A stretch of DNA of 64,000 nt, taken from NCBI RefSeq assembly GCF_011064845.1, contig NZ_CP049015.1:2418001-2482000 (forward strand). The letters run 5' to 3'. The position numbers were made by a program, and so were the translations under genes. This DNA comes from Citrobacter freundii ATCC 8090 = MTCC 1658 = NBRC 12681 (GTDB lineage: Bacteria; Pseudomonadota; Gammaproteobacteria; Enterobacterales; Enterobacteriaceae). Positions 26,638-36,134 of this stretch are shown here, piece after piece (positions within the stretch are counted from its first letter, which is position 1; the number at the start of each line of letters is the position of its first letter). A model generated the notes under the pieces. It was not told where the DNA came from, made no database searches, and saw only the letters and a list, made by a program, of their open reading frames with translations.

Positions 26638-28353
26638 ATGAGCACATTACTAACCGCACAATCCTTACACGTTGATACGGCATTCGGCACGCTATTCGAC
26701 GATCTTTCCTTTACCCTGAAAAAAGGCGACCGCATCGGGCTTATCGGTTACAACGGCTGCGGCAAAAGCACGCTGTTAAAACTGCTCGATGGCACGATTT
26801 CGCCCACCAGTGGAGCAATCGCGCAAGCGAATCACTGCCATCTCGCGCGTGTAGAACAACATCTACCTGACGATATATTGCCTCTTACGCTGCAGGAAGC
26901 CGTTCTCGCTCAACTTCCTGAGCATGAGCGTGCGGGTCAACAATGGCGAGTTGAAGCGCTGCTTGCCGAAATGGGTTTCACGCCAGAGAATTTATCTCTG
27001 ACAGCGCAAACGTTGAGCGGTGGCCAGCACACACGCTTGCTATTAGCGCGGGCATTGATGCGTAATCCTGACCTGCTGCTGCTGGATGAACCGGGTAATC
27101 ATCTGGATTTGCCAACATTACTGTGGCTGGAGCAGTTCTTACAGAACTGGTCTGGCAGTTTTGTGGTGGTTTCCCACGACCCGCAGTTGCTGGACGCGGT
27201 GACTCACGGAACGTGGATCCTACGCGATCGCACTCTCCATGCCTTTGATCTACCCTGCAGCGCGGCACGTCAGGCGCTGGCAGAAAGAGACGTCAGCGAT
27301 GCTCTGCGCCACAAGGCTGAGCAAAAAGAGATAGACCGGGTTACCGCCAGCGGCAAACGGCTGGCAACCTGGGGGCGGATCTACGACAACGAAGATCTCT
27401 CCCGCAAGGCCAAGCAGATGGAAAAACAGGTGCAGCGCCTGAAAGAGGTGCAGACAGAAGTGACGGCAGGAAGTCAGTGGACACTAACATTGCAGGGTGA
27501 TTCCCTGCGTGCAGATCGTTTGCTGGAGATGACCAATCTGTCTGTAGCCCCTGCTCCCGACGCAGATACACTGTTTTCCATTGCCGGTATTCGGTTAAAA
27601 AGCGGCGATCGCGTGGCGATTGTCGGGCGTAACGGTTGTGGGAAATCATCGCTGTTAAGGCTTATCTGGCAACAGTTTCAATCACAGCTGGCATCGCCTT
27701 CACTGGTGTTACACCCGCGCGTTACGCTGGGCTATTACGATCAGACGCTGCATCAGCTTGCCGATAACGATTCATTGTTTGACGCGCTGGAAGCGTTTGC
27801 CCCGCAGCCAGAGATTCGCAAGATGGCGCTGATTAGCGCGGGTTTTCCGTGGATTCGTCATACGCAGAGGGTCAGTACATTAAGCGGCGGTGAGCGCTCC
27901 CGGCTGCTGTTTGTGGGGCTGACGCTTGCGCGCTACAGTCTGCTGATGCTCGATGAACCGACCAACCATCTGGATATGGAAGGTAAAGAGGCGCTGGCAG
28001 AAACGCTACAAAGCTATAACGGCGGCGTGTTGCTGGTCAGTCACGACCGGCAGCTTATCAGCCAAAGCTGTAACCGGTTCTGGTTAATCGACAATGGCGA
28101 ACTCAGTGAATGGCACGATCTGGAGGCGGTCAATGCGCGTATTCGGGAAACGTCCGCGGAGATAACCGTTCCCAAAACGGTGGTCGAAGCGAAAGTTGAA
28201 ATAAGCTGTGACAGCTATGGATTGCTGGAACAACTCCTCGATCTGGAACAGCGTCTGGCCGACGATCTCGCCCGCAAGCCGAAACATCAAAAACCGCTGT
28301 TACAGGCGCAATGGCGTAAAGAGATTGAGCGTCTGAACTCACAACTGAAGTAA
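26638..28353 (+). CDS. ABC-F family ATPase (ribosome-associated type)
   Basis: A soluble tandem ATPase without membrane segments, 571 residues. First domain: Walker A GYNGCGKSTLLKLL, signature LSGGQHTRLLLARAL, Walker B LLLLDEPGNHLD (usual T replaced by G). Second domain: Walker A GRNGCGKSSLLRL, signature LSGGERSRLLF, Walker B LLMLDEPTNHLD. A charged linker of roughly 80 residues joins them (the P-site tRNA interaction region), and a C-terminal coiled coil ends it. It is none of the four standard E. coli ABC-F proteins as I recall them. The leader ORF suggests induction by ribosome-targeting drugs. Function is inferred. Confidence 0.88.
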   Translation: MSTLLTAQSLHVDTAFGTLFDDLSFTLKKGDRIGLIGYNGCGKSTLLKLLDGTISPTSGAIAQANHCHLARVEQHLPDDILPLTLQEAVLAQLPEHERAGQQWRVEALLAEMGFTPENLSLTAQTLSGGQHTRLLLARALMRNPDLLLLDEPGNHLDLPTLLWLEQFLQNWSGSFVVVSHDPQLLDAVTHGTWILRDRTLHAFDLPCSAARQALAERDVSDALRHKAEQKEIDRVTASGKRLATWGRIYDNEDLSRKAKQMEKQVQRLKEVQTEVTAGSQWTLTLQGDSLRADRLLEMTNLSVAPAPDADTLFSIAGIRLKSGDRVAIVGRNGCGKSSLLRLIWQQFQSQLASPSLVLHPRVTLGYYDQTLHQLADNDSLFDALEAFAPQPEIRKMALISAGFPWIRHTQRVSTLSGGERSRLLFVGLTLARYSLLMLDEPTNHLDMEGKEALAETLQSYNGGVLLVSHDRQLISQSCNRFWLIDNGELSEWHDLEAVNARIRETSAEITVPKTVVEAKVEISCDSYGLLEQLLDLEQRLADDLARKPKHQKPLLQAQWRKEIERLNSQLK

Positions 28354-28360
28354 TCTTTAT

Positions 28361-28437
28361 TGCCGGATGGCGCAAGCTTATCCGGCCTACACCAGCAAAA
28401 TGCGCGTTTAGGCCTGCCATCCGGCAATTCTTGCGTG
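28361..28437. repeat. BIME: pair of inverted REP elements
   Basis: A REP (TTGCCGGATGGCGCAAGC from 28360, with TCCGGC at 28381) is followed by an inverted copy ending ATCCGGCAAT near 28438. Located between the ABC-F gene and higBA; no gene is seen in this interval. Confidence 0.85.
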
Positions 28438-28526
28438 ACGCTTTCCAGATATTCCCCTTCTCCCTTTTTCTTTTAGCGCATTCGCCGCACAATTTTAAAA
28501 ATCGCAATCTTGGCGTTGCGCTTCAC

Positions 28527-28548
28527 GGAACATTAATGGTAGTGTTCC
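28527..28548. promoter_or_regulatory. Candidate HigA operator
   Basis: Inverted repeat GGAACA (28527-28532) and TGTTCC (28543-28548), 17 bases before the higB start. Toxin-antitoxin operons of this type are repressed by HigA binding to such palindromes. Confidence 0.5.
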
Positions 28549-28564
28549 TCTTGAAGGAACAAGG

Positions 28565-28852
28565 ATGATACGGATGATCATGAACTTCAGACACAAGGGA
28601 TTGCGAGATTTGTTTCTTCATGGAAGAACATCAGGCGTTATGGCGAAACATGTCCGACGATTACGACACAGGCTTGCCGTTATTGATGCGGCAAGCAAGG
28701 TTACAGATATCAATATGCCCGGTTATAAGCTACATCCTCTGGTAGGTGATCGTGATGGCATATGGGCAATAGCTGTTTCAGGTAACTGGCGTATTACGTT
28801 TGAATTCGTCAATGGCGACGCGTACATACTGGACTACGAGGACTATCATTGA
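28565..28852 (+). CDS. higB: HigB-family mRNA interferase toxin
   Basis: RelE/ParE-superfamily toxin that cleaves translated mRNA on the ribosome. The 95-residue protein shows the HigB pattern: [27 protein letters not shown], then [19 protein letters not shown] and NWRITFEFV with a C-terminal DYEDYH. The ATG at 28565 has AAGGA 6 bases upstream; ATGs at 28574 and 28580 are alternatives. Toxin comes first, antitoxin second, the typical HigBA order. Confidence 0.92.
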   Translation: MIRMIMNFRHKGLRDLFLHGRTSGVMAKHVRRLRHRLAVIDAASKVTDINMPGYKLHPLVGDRDGIWAIAVSGNWRITFEFVNGDAYILDYEDYH

Positions 28853-29136
28853 TGAAGATGGCAAATCATCCCCGTCCTGGGGATATCATTCAGGAAGCGC
28901 TGGAAGAACTCAATGTCAGCCTGCGCGAGTTTGCCAGAGCTATGGAGATTGCACCTTCAACGGCAAGTCGACTATTAACCGGGAAAGCAGCCCTAACGCC
29001 TGAGATGGCGATTAAACTCTCTGTGGTGATTGGCAGCTCACCCGAAATGTGGTTAAACCTGCAAACTACCTGGAGTCTGGCAGAGGCCCAAAAAAGCGTG
29101 GATATTTCACGCCTGCGTAAGCTGGCAGTACAGTGA
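28852..29136 (+). CDS. higA: HigA-family HTH antitoxin
   Basis: A 94-residue XRE-type antitoxin: [23 protein letters not shown] region [20 protein letters not shown] and SPEMWLNLQ, all characteristic of HigA. It starts on the ATG at 28852 overlapping the higB stop (TGATG), so translation is coupled. It neutralises HigB and represses the operon. Confidence 0.93.
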   Translation: MKMANHPRPGDIIQEALEELNVSLREFARAMEIAPSTASRLLTGKAALTPEMAIKLSVVIGSSPEMWLNLQTTWSLAEAQKSVDISRLRKLAVQ

Positions 29137-29145
29137 TAAAAGTAA

Positions 29146-29174
29146 ATGCCGGATAAACTTTTGCTATCCGGCAT
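29146..29174. repeat. REP palindrome between higA and the pyrophosphatase gene
   Basis: ATGCCGGATA (29146-29155) and TATCCGGCAT (29165-29174) are perfect 10-bp arms with a 9-base loop, lying between two convergent genes. Confidence 0.85.
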
Positions 29175-29179
29175 ACCAT

Positions 29180-29782
29180 TTATTGCTGCGGTTTTTTCTC
29201 TTTCCAGTCATCCCAGGCCTGTTTGATCTCTTGCTTTGCCGTAGCGGCGTCGTTGAAACCGTTTAATTCGACCTTCTTGCGCCCTTCCGGCAGATCTTTG
29301 TACACGCGGAAGAAAGATTCCAGACGTTGAACTTCAATCTTGGGCAGATCGCTCAATTCTTTGATGTTGTCATAAGTGGGGTCAATTTTACTGGCCGGCA
29401 CGGCGACAATTTTGTCGTCCTTTTCACCGCCGTCGATCATCTTCAGGACGCCTATTGCGCGCAGCTTAATCAACGTCCCCGGGGCCAGCGGCGCACGAGT
29501 ATAAAAGATAACATCCAGCGGGTCGCCGTCACCGGCTAAAGACTGGGTTAGTGAACCGTAGTTGGCGGGATAGGCAACCGGCATTGACTGGAAGCGATCG
29601 GCAACGATAAACCCGGTTTTGGCGTCGGTTTCATATTTAATCATTCCACCTGCCGGGATTTCGGTTACGGCATAAAACTCTTCCGGGTTATTCTCCGGCT
29701 GAGGAAATTCGAGGATGTTCTGCGCCTGAGCTGAAGCACAAAGAAACACGCTGATTGCGAGTAGTTTTTTCACCAGATGCAT
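29180..29782 (-). CDS. Exported family I inorganic pyrophosphatase
   Basis: Hydrolyses pyrophosphate to phosphate. The 200-residue protein is a class I pyrophosphatase: KYETDAKTGFIVADRF, YPANYGSLTQSL, the metal-binding DGDPLDVI, GVLKMIDGGEKDDKIVAVP and FFRVYKDLPEGRKKVEL. Unlike cytosolic Ppa it begins with a signal peptide (KKLLAISVFLCASAQA|QN), so it should act in the periplasm. The active-site residues appear kept. It is monocistronic beside higBA, with a weak ribosome site. Confidence 0.88.
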   Translation of the reverse strand: MHLVKKLLAISVFLCASAQAQNILEFPQPENNPEEFYAVTEIPAGGMIKYETDAKTGFIVADRFQSMPVAYPANYGSLTQSLAGDGDPLDVIFYTRAPLAPGTLIKLRAIGVLKMIDGGEKDDKIVAVPASKIDPTYDNIKELSDLPKIEVQRLESFFRVYKDLPEGRKKVELNGFNDAATAKQEIKQAWDDWKEKKPQQ

Positions 29783-29860
29783 TGTCTTTTAACTCTTCTA
29801 TTATTGGAAAGACAACACCTTACGTTCAGCAGATGACAGAAACATGACGTTTTTTTGGCA

Positions 29861-29890
29861 AAAAAATGGCGCTACCGATGTAGCGCCATT
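29861..29890 (-). terminator. Rho-independent terminator of fdnGHI
   Basis: On the minus strand the stem AATGGCGCTA/TAGCGCCATT (29890-29881 and 29874-29865) is followed by a run of T, about 20 bases after the fdnI stop. Confidence 0.88.
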
Positions 29891-29911
29891 GCGTAGAGGG
29901 AACATCAGGGA

Positions 29912-30568
29912 TTAGTTAACCCCTTCCTCGCTCTCTTTTTTCGCTTCTTGTCTTTCAACTTCGCGATACCAACGTGGGTGATGTTTCTTCGCCCAGCGAC
30001 GGCTCACCTTCCCTTCAACCATGCCTTTAATCGAACCTTTCACCCAGAATGCCATATACATATGGATGAGGATGGCGTGCATCAGGATAATCCCCGCCGC
30101 CGCATGGATCAGCAGGCTATAGCGCACGACCTGCATTGGGAAGAACTGTGCAAAGTATGGACGCCAGATAATAATACCGGTAATCAGCAGCACGAAAATC
30201 ATGCTCATGATCGACCAGAACATCATTTTCTGCCCGGCGTTGTACTTGCCCACATCCGCCACTTTGTGTTCATTGCCTTTCAGCACTTCCACAATGTTTT
30301 TCAGCCACGGAATATCTTTTTTATCCGGGATGTTGTGGTGCACAAAGCGCACAAACATGAACATTAGCGCGACGAAGATCAGTATGCCGAAGAACGGGTG
30401 CAAAATGCGTCCCATCTGCGGCGTACCGAAGGTTTGCGTCAGCCATTGCAGAGTCGGGAAGAAGAACGAAATCCCCGACAGCGCCACCAGGAAGAAGCAG
30501 ATCACCACCGTCCAGTGACAGGCGCGGTCGATAAACTTCGTGCGCACAATCATTTTCGACTTACTCAT
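29912..30568 (-). CDS. fdnI: FdnI, formate dehydrogenase-N cytochrome b556 subunit
   Basis: Gamma subunit, 218 residues, four transmembrane helices, carrying two b hemes and passing electrons to menaquinone in the inner membrane. It starts [19 protein letters not shown] at the ATG at 30568, as in E. coli; an earlier in-frame codon is not conserved. Heme-ligand histidines are visible in [17 protein letters not shown] and [21 protein letters not shown] (read in parts). It overlaps the fdnH 3' end by 8 bases. Confidence 0.96.
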   Translation of the reverse strand: MSKSKMIVRTKFIDRACHWTVVICFFLVALSGISFFFPTLQWLTQTFGTPQMGRILHPFFGILIFVALMFMFVRFVHHNIPDKKDIPWLKNIVEVLKGNEHKVADVGKYNAGQKMMFWSIMSMIFVLLITGIIIWRPYFAQFFPMQVVRYSLLIHAAAGIILMHAILIHMYMAFWVKGSIKGMVEGKVSRRWAKKHHPRWYREVERQEAKKESEEGVN

Positions 30569-31445
30569 GATGTTCCTCCTCGTCGTCGTCCACTTCCTTA
30601 TTCGGACCGATACCAATGTAGTGGTAAATCAGCCCGGCGAAGGTGGCGATAAATCCGGCAGCGGCCAGCGGTTTCAGCGCCCCTTTCCACAGATTGATAG
30701 AGGTATCGATCTGCGGATCTTTCGGCAGGCCGTGATACAGCTCCGGCTGGTTGGCATGATGCAGAACGTACATAACGTGCGTACCACCCACACCTTCCGG
30801 GTTGTAGAGACCGGCGTGTTCGAAACCGCGTGCTTTCAGTTTTGCCACACGCTGTTCGCCCATTTCCAGCATTTCCTGCTTGGTGCCGAAATGTATTGCC
30901 CCGGTCGGACAGGTCTTCACGCAGGCAGGTTCCTGCCCGACGCTGACCCGGTCGACACACAGCGTACATTTATACACGCGGTTATCCTCTTTATTGAGGC
31001 GCGGAATATTAAATGGACACCCGGCAATACAGTAGCCGCAGCCAATACAGTGTTCTGACTGGAAATCGACAATCCCGTTGGCGTACTGGATGATTGCCCC
31101 GGCAGACGGGCATGCCTTCAGGCAGCCCGGATCTTCACAGTGCATACAGCCGTCTTTACGAATCAGCCATTCCAGCTTGCCGTTCTGTTCGGTTTCGGTA
31201 AACCGCATCACCGTCCAGGACTTGGCGCTGAGATCGGCGGGGTTGTCATACACCCCGACGCAGTGGCCAACTTCATCGCGGATATCGTTCCACTCTGAGC
31301 ATGCCACCTGACAGGCCTTGCAGCCTATACAGGTGGAAACGTCGATCAGCTTCGCGACCTCGGCTTTGTAATCACGGGCCTGAGGTGGCGGCGTGATGGA
31401 GTTTGTTGCGGACCGTTTGATGATGTCCTGCGTTTCCATAGACAT
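30561..31445 (-). CDS. fdnH: FdnH, formate dehydrogenase-N iron-sulfur subunit
   Basis: Beta subunit, 294 residues, the same length as E. coli FdnH. Four [4Fe-4S] clusters are held by cysteine groups: [42 protein letters not shown] and [22 protein letters not shown] single C-terminal transmembrane helix ([19 protein letters not shown]) anchors it at the periplasmic face. It conducts electrons from FdnG to FdnI. Confidence 0.97.
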   Translation of the reverse strand: MSMETQDIIKRSATNSITPPPQARDYKAEVAKLIDVSTCIGCKACQVACSEWNDIRDEVGHCVGVYDNPADLSAKSWTVMRFTETEQNGKLEWLIRKDGCMHCEDPGCLKACPSAGAIIQYANGIVDFQSEHCIGCGYCIAGCPFNIPRLNKEDNRVYKCTLCVDRVSVGQEPACVKTCPTGAIHFGTKQEMLEMGEQRVAKLKARGFEHAGLYNPEGVGGTHVMYVLHHANQPELYHGLPKDPQIDTSINLWKGALKPLAAAGFIATFAGLIYHYIGIGPNKEVDDDEEEHHE

Positions 31446-31458
31446 ATGTTCGCCTCCC

Positions 31459-34400
31459 TTACGCCTTCTCGATGTTAACTAAAAACGCTTTGTATTCCGG
31501 CGTTTGCGAGTTTGCATCACCGACATTCGGCGTCAGGGTGTTGGCGATAAAGCCTTTACGCGCGACTCCTTCAAAGCCCCAGTGGATTGGGATCCCAACC
31601 GTTTCAACCTGCTGACCGTTGACGTTCAGGGTACGCAGACGACGGGTCACCACGGCAACTGCGCGAATAAATCCACGTTTACTGCTAACTTTCACGTGAT
31701 CGCCGTTGTTGATCCCTTTCGCTGCCGCCAGCGTTTCGCTGATTTCCACAAACTGCTCTGGCTGGGCAATCGCATTCAGCAACGCGTGCTTGGTCCAGGT
31801 ATGGAAATGTTCGGTCAGACGATAGGTCGTCCCGACGTACGGGAAGTCCTGTTTCGTGCCCATACGGAGTTTATCCGCCTCGTACAGACGCGCTGCCGGG
31901 TTGGAGATCACATTCGGGTGCAGCGGGTTAGTACCCAGCGGCGTTTCCATCGGCTCGTAGTGTTCCGGGAACGGACCTTCCGCCATCTTATCGATAGCAA
32001 ACAGACGCCCCAGCCCTTCCGGCTGCATGATAAATGGATTGGTGCCACTGCCCGGTGCCGCGGTATTGAAATCCGGGATATCGTTACCCGTCCACTTCGT
32101 ACCGTTCCACTGGATAAGCATGCGTTTTGGATCCCACGGTTTACCCTGTGGATCCGCCGAAGCGCGGTTATACAGCACGCGACGATTCAGCGGCCATGCC
32201 CAGGCCCAGCCCAGCGTATTACCCAGGCCTGACGGATCGGCGTTATCGCGATTGGCCATCTGGTTGCCCTGCTCGGTCCAGCTACCGGTATAAATCCAGC
32301 AGGATGATGACGTAGAACCATCATCGCGCAGCAACGCAAAGCTGTTGAGCAACTGACCTTTCTTCGCAACCAGTACACCGTTGGCATCATAGAGATCTTC
32401 CAGCGCATAGCCGTTGTTCTCTTTCGCCACTTCCTCTGAGTGCGGTTCGTCCGGCTGCTTATAGTTCCAGCTCATTTTCAGAACGGGTTCTACAGCTTTA
32501 CCGCCTTCAGTGCGATACATGTCTCGCAGACGGTGGTAAATACCGGCCAGAATTTCGCCGTCGTTGCGGGCTTCGCCCGGTGCGTCCTGACCTTTCCAGT
32601 GCCACTGCAGCCAACGGCCGGAGTTGGCGATGGAGCCGTCCTCTTCCGCAAAGCAGGTAGAAGGCAAACGGAAGACTTCGGTCTGAATCGACGCAGGATC
32701 AACGTCGTTTGACTCACCGTGGTTCTGCCAGAACGTTGAGGTCTCGGTCACCAGCGGATCGATAACCACCAGATACTTCAGTTTGCTGAGGCTCTGCACC
32801 ACTTTGTTTTTGTCCGGGAAGGACGCAACCGGGTTAAAGCCCTGACAGATGTAGCCGGTGACTTTTCCGCTATCCATCATGTTGAAGTATTTGATTACGT
32901 CATAGGACTGATCCCACTTCGGCAGCCACTCAAAACCCCAGTCGTTTTCTTTCTGTGCAGCATTGCCGTAGAAAGATTTCATCAAGCTGACGAAGAACTT
33001 CGGATAGTTGCCCCAGTAGTTAACCTGATCGGCCAATGTCGCTTTTGGCGTGTTCGCGGCCAGATAGGTTTGCAGATCTGTCTGTTTCTCTGACGGCAGC
33101 GTCAGGTAGCCCGGCAGGCTGGTAGAGAGCAGACCTAAGTCGGTTAACCCTTGAATGTTGGAGTGACCGCGCAAGGCGTTGACACCGCCACCTGCCATCC
33201 CCATGTTGCCGAGCAGCAACTGGATCATCGCCATGGTGCGGATGTTCTGTGCCCCGACGGTATGCTGAGTCCAACCCAACGCATACAGGAACGTGGTGGT
33301 GCGATCGGCTGCGCTGGTGGAAGCCAGCACTTCGCAGACTTTCAGGAAGTCTTCTTTCGGCGTACCACAAATGTTTTCCACCACATCCGGCGTGTAGCGG
33401 GAAACGTGCTGTTTTAGCAGGTTCCAGACACAGCGAGGATGGCTTAACGTTTCATCGCGTTTCGCGTAGCCGTTTTCATCGAACTGGTAGTTCCAGGACG
33501 ATTTATCATATTGGCGTTTGTTTGCGTCATAACCGCTGAACAGACCGTCTTCGAAAGCAAAGTCATCCCGCACCAGCAGGCTGGCGTTGGTGTAATGCTT
33601 AACGTATTCAGCGTTGATTTTGTTGTTTTCAATCAGGTACAGCAAGACGCCGGACAGGAACGTAATGTCCGTGCCGGAACGAATTGGCGCATAGATATCC
33701 GCCACCGAAGCTGTACGTGTAAAACGAGGGTCAACAACAATCAGCGTGGCATCATTGTTGTTTTTTGCTTCCATCGCCCAGCGGAATCCCACCGGATGTG
33801 CTTCAGCGGCGTTACCGCCCATCACCATCACGACGTTAGCGTTTTTAATATCAACCCAGTGGTTGGTCATCGCACCGCGACCAAATGTTGGAGCAAGACT
33901 TGCTACCGTTGGTCCGTGTCAGACGCGCGCCTGGTTGTCTACTGCCAGCATGCCGAGTGAGCGCACAAATTTTTGCGTCAGCATACCGGTTTCATTACTT
34001 GCCGCAGATGCACACAGCATCCCGGTTGAAAGCCAGCGGTTTACCGTTACGCCCTGCTCATTCTTCTCAATAAAGTTGGCGTCACGGTCAGTTTTCATCA
34101 GCTTCGCGATACGGGTGAATGCTTCATCCCAGCTGATACGCTGCCATTTGTCGGAACCAGGGGCGCGATATTCCGGGTAACGCAGACGGTTTTCACTGTG
34201 CACGTAATCCAGTAATCCAGCGCCCTTAGGACATAATGCCCCGCGGCTCACCGGATGATCCGGATCCCCTTCAATATGGTAAATCGACTCTTTGGCGTTT
34301 TTTGCTCCATCTCCCAGGCTATACATTAATAGCCCGCAACCTACGGAACAGTATGTGCAGGTGTTTCGGATCTCTTTGGCGCGTAACAGCTTATAGTTTC

Positions 34401-34506
34401 GCGCCTGAGCCAGTGCCATTTTGGGTGCAAAACCCAAAGCAGCCACTGTTGTTCCCGCCATACCGCCCGCGCAGATTTTAAAAAATTGTCTGCGGCTGAC
34501 GTCCAT
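31459..34506 (-). CDS. fdnG: FdnG, formate dehydrogenase-N catalytic subunit, selenoprotein
   Basis: Periplasm-facing molybdopterin enzyme that oxidises formate to CO2. The frame is interrupted by one TGA at 33921-33919, which falls at codon 196, the selenocysteine position of E. coli FdnG; reading through gives 1015 residues, exactly the E. coli length. N-terminus has a Tat signal ([12 protein letters not shown]) and a [4Fe-4S] motif ([14 protein letters not shown]). After Sec comes [18 protein letters not shown]. Automated callers would split it into 195- and 803-residue pieces; it is one gene, not a pseudogene. First gene of fdnGHI. Confidence 0.96.
33880..33918 (-). promoter_or_regulatory. 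Bacterial SECIS element of fdnG
   Basis: Directly downstream of the UGA on the coding strand, AGCAAG and CTTGCT form an apical hairpin exposing GTCT, with flanking GGACCAA/TTTGGTC able to extend the stem. The GUCU-type loop is what SelB recognises in E. coli fdhF and fdnG. Confidence 0.75.
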
Positions 34507-34626
34507 TGCTTTCCTCTTTTTTGCAGGGGTTCGTACAGGAAATCTCTCAAATTGCGCCAGCGCGGCAATCTGAACGATGCCATGTACAACTTCGCGACGA
34601 AACTATCAGCTATATCCATATTTTTT

Positions 34627-34640
34627 TTGCGTCAAATCAA
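34627..34640 (-). promoter_or_regulatory. Predicted FNR site of fdnG
   Basis: TTGATTTGACGCAA on the minus strand fits TTGAT-N4-ATCAA in 8 of 10 positions. A weak -10 (GATAGT, 34607-34602) lies about 20 bases downstream, placing the site near -40 as in an FNR-activated promoter. Confidence 0.65.
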
Positions 34641-34687
34641 TAACGAAACGGTTCCGCTACTAAATAGTGCACTTTGTTTAACTCTTG

Positions 34688-34703
34688 TACCCATAAGGGA
34701 GTA
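34688..34703. promoter_or_regulatory. Predicted NarL/NarP 7-2-7 site upstream of fdnG
   Basis: TACCCAT-AA-GGGAGTA (34688-34703) is a textbook head-to-head pair of NarL heptamers spaced by two bases, about 100 bases upstream of the fdnG transcription start, matching nitrate activation of E. coli fdnG. Confidence 0.75.
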
Positions 34704-34793
34704 TGGGAAAGGCAATTAATTAGCGCGCTACGGTATAAAAGTGCTATAAATTTCAGCTTAAATTTTTGCCAGTACCATGGACAGACAATCAGA

Positions 34794-35675
34794 ATGACAA
34801 AACAAAAGGCAACGTTAATTGGGCTCATTGCCATCGTGCTCTGGAGCACGATGGTCGGACTCATGCGTGGGGTAAGTGAAGGACTGGGTCCTGCGGGCGG
34901 CGCAGCAATGATTTTTTCCTTAAGTGGTCTGTTGCTGATATTTACCGTCGGCTTTCCGAATATCAGAAAAATTCCTGTGCGTTATTTAATCGCTGGTAGC
35001 GTGCTTTTTGTTACCTATGAAATATGTTTAGCGCTGGCTCTCGGTTATGCGGCTACTCGTCACCAGGCTATTGAAGTCGGTATGGTCAATTATCTCTGGC
35101 CAAGTTTGACAATATTGTTTGCTATTTTATTTAATGGTCAAAAAACAACCTGGTTGGTAATCCCTGGATTAATTATCGCATTGACCGGGGTTTGTTGGGT
35201 ATTGGGTGGTGAAAACGGTCTTAACCTTGATGAAATTATCAGCAATGTTGCCAGCAGTCCGCTGAGCTATTTTCTCGCCTTTCTCGGCGCTTTTATCTGG
35301 GCAACGTATTGCACGGTGACCAATAAATATGCAAAAGGCTTTAACGGCATCACCGTGTTCGTTTTACTAACAGCCGCAAGTTTGTGGATTTACTATTTTA
35401 TGACTCCGCAACCAGAAATGATTTTCAGCACTTCGGTGACTATTAAAATGTTCTCAGCGGCATTAACGTTAGGATTTGCCTATGCGGCGTGGAATATTGG
35501 CATTTTGCATGGCAACGTGACCATCATGGCCGTAGGATCCTATTTTACCCCTGTGCTCTCTTCTGCACTGGCTGCTGTGTTACTCAGTGCACCGCTTTCG
35601 CTATCTTTCTGGCAGGGCGCACTGATGGTCTGCGCGGGTTCGCTACTTTGTTGGCTGGCAACGCGCCGCGCCTGA
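34794..35675 (+). CDS. yddG: YddG, aromatic amino acid/drug exporter (EamA family)
   Basis: Inner-membrane DMT exporter of aromatic amino acids; in Salmonella linked to methyl viologen efflux together with OmpD. I start it at the ATG at 34794 (MTKQKATLIGLIAIVLW), giving 293 residues as in E. coli; the ribosome site is weak. Ten transmembrane segments in two EamA repeats, with conserved EVGMVNYLWPSLTILFAIL (read in part) and GSYFTPVLSSALAAVLL. It is divergent from fdnG and next to the porin. Confidence 0.95.
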   Translation: MTKQKATLIGLIAIVLWSTMVGLMRGVSEGLGPAGGAAMIFSLSGLLLIFTVGFPNIRKIPVRYLIAGSVLFVTYEICLALALGYAATRHQAIEVGMVNYLWPSLTILFAILFNGQKTTWLVIPGLIIALTGVCWVLGGENGLNLDEIISNVASSPLSYFLAFLGAFIWATYCTVTNKYAKGFNGITVFVLLTAASLWIYYFMTPQPEMIFSTSVTIKMFSAALTLGFAYAAWNIGILHGNVTIMAVGSYFTPVLSSALAAVLLSAPLSLSFWQGALMVCAGSLLCWLATRRA

Positions 35676-35681
35676 AAAAAA

Positions 35682-35712
35682 CCGGGTTTTATCACAAACA
35701 AATAAAACCCGG
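35682..35712. terminator. Terminator after yddG
   Basis: CCGGGTTTTAT (35682-35692) and ATAAAACCCGG (35702-35712) are perfect 11-bp arms with a 9-base loop, directly after the yddG stop. Confidence 0.85.
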
Positions 35713-36134
35713 CTATACTTTAGACAAATTGATGAATAATAATTGTTCATTCCACTTGCGATTTATGTTTTCATTTGTTTAATTAAATGTTAAATATATG
35801 GTAATTAGTTAACACACGAAAATATTATGCGGTTATCTATATCCATTCATATGCATATATTACACATGCGGAACTAACGCCATTTAAATCATAGCCCTGA
35901 CAATAGTCCCCTACGTAAATATACCCATTCAGATTTGTCACATATAAAGATTAATACAATCAACCATATTATGTAGATCTGGATCACACAACTTCAAATA
36001 TTTCGCAATATTATGAAACTTATTATTGAACTTATACCACTGCGTCATTTAAAAATAGTTTGCCATTGACGAACCCCTTCGTTTAGCAATGGTTTAGGAA
36101 ACACACCAAGAAAAAATTATAAGGATTATTTAGA
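35713..36134 (+). promoter_or_regulatory. AT-rich upstream region of the OmpD-type porin gene
   Basis: About 420 bases without a gene. The composition is strongly AT-rich. A perfect palindrome ATATGCATAT lies at 35849-35858 and a GGATCACA half-site resembling a CRP site near 35981-35988. In Salmonella the porin leader is a target of several small RNAs; the same region here could be too, but I cannot place a promoter with confidence. Confidence 0.4.

Noticed and set aside
31504-32232. Plus-strand ORF of 242 codons opposite fdnG
   Set aside because: Antisense to a conserved enzyme, no family features.
31459-34506. fdnG as two genes or a frameshifted pseudogene
   Set aside because: The only interruption is a TGA at the known selenocysteine codon, total length equals the E. 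coli enzyme, and a SECIS-like hairpin follows.
34674-34793. YddG extension of 40 residues
   Set aside because: It would overlap the NarL-like site and has no resemblance to YddG; E. coli YddG starts at the position of 34794.
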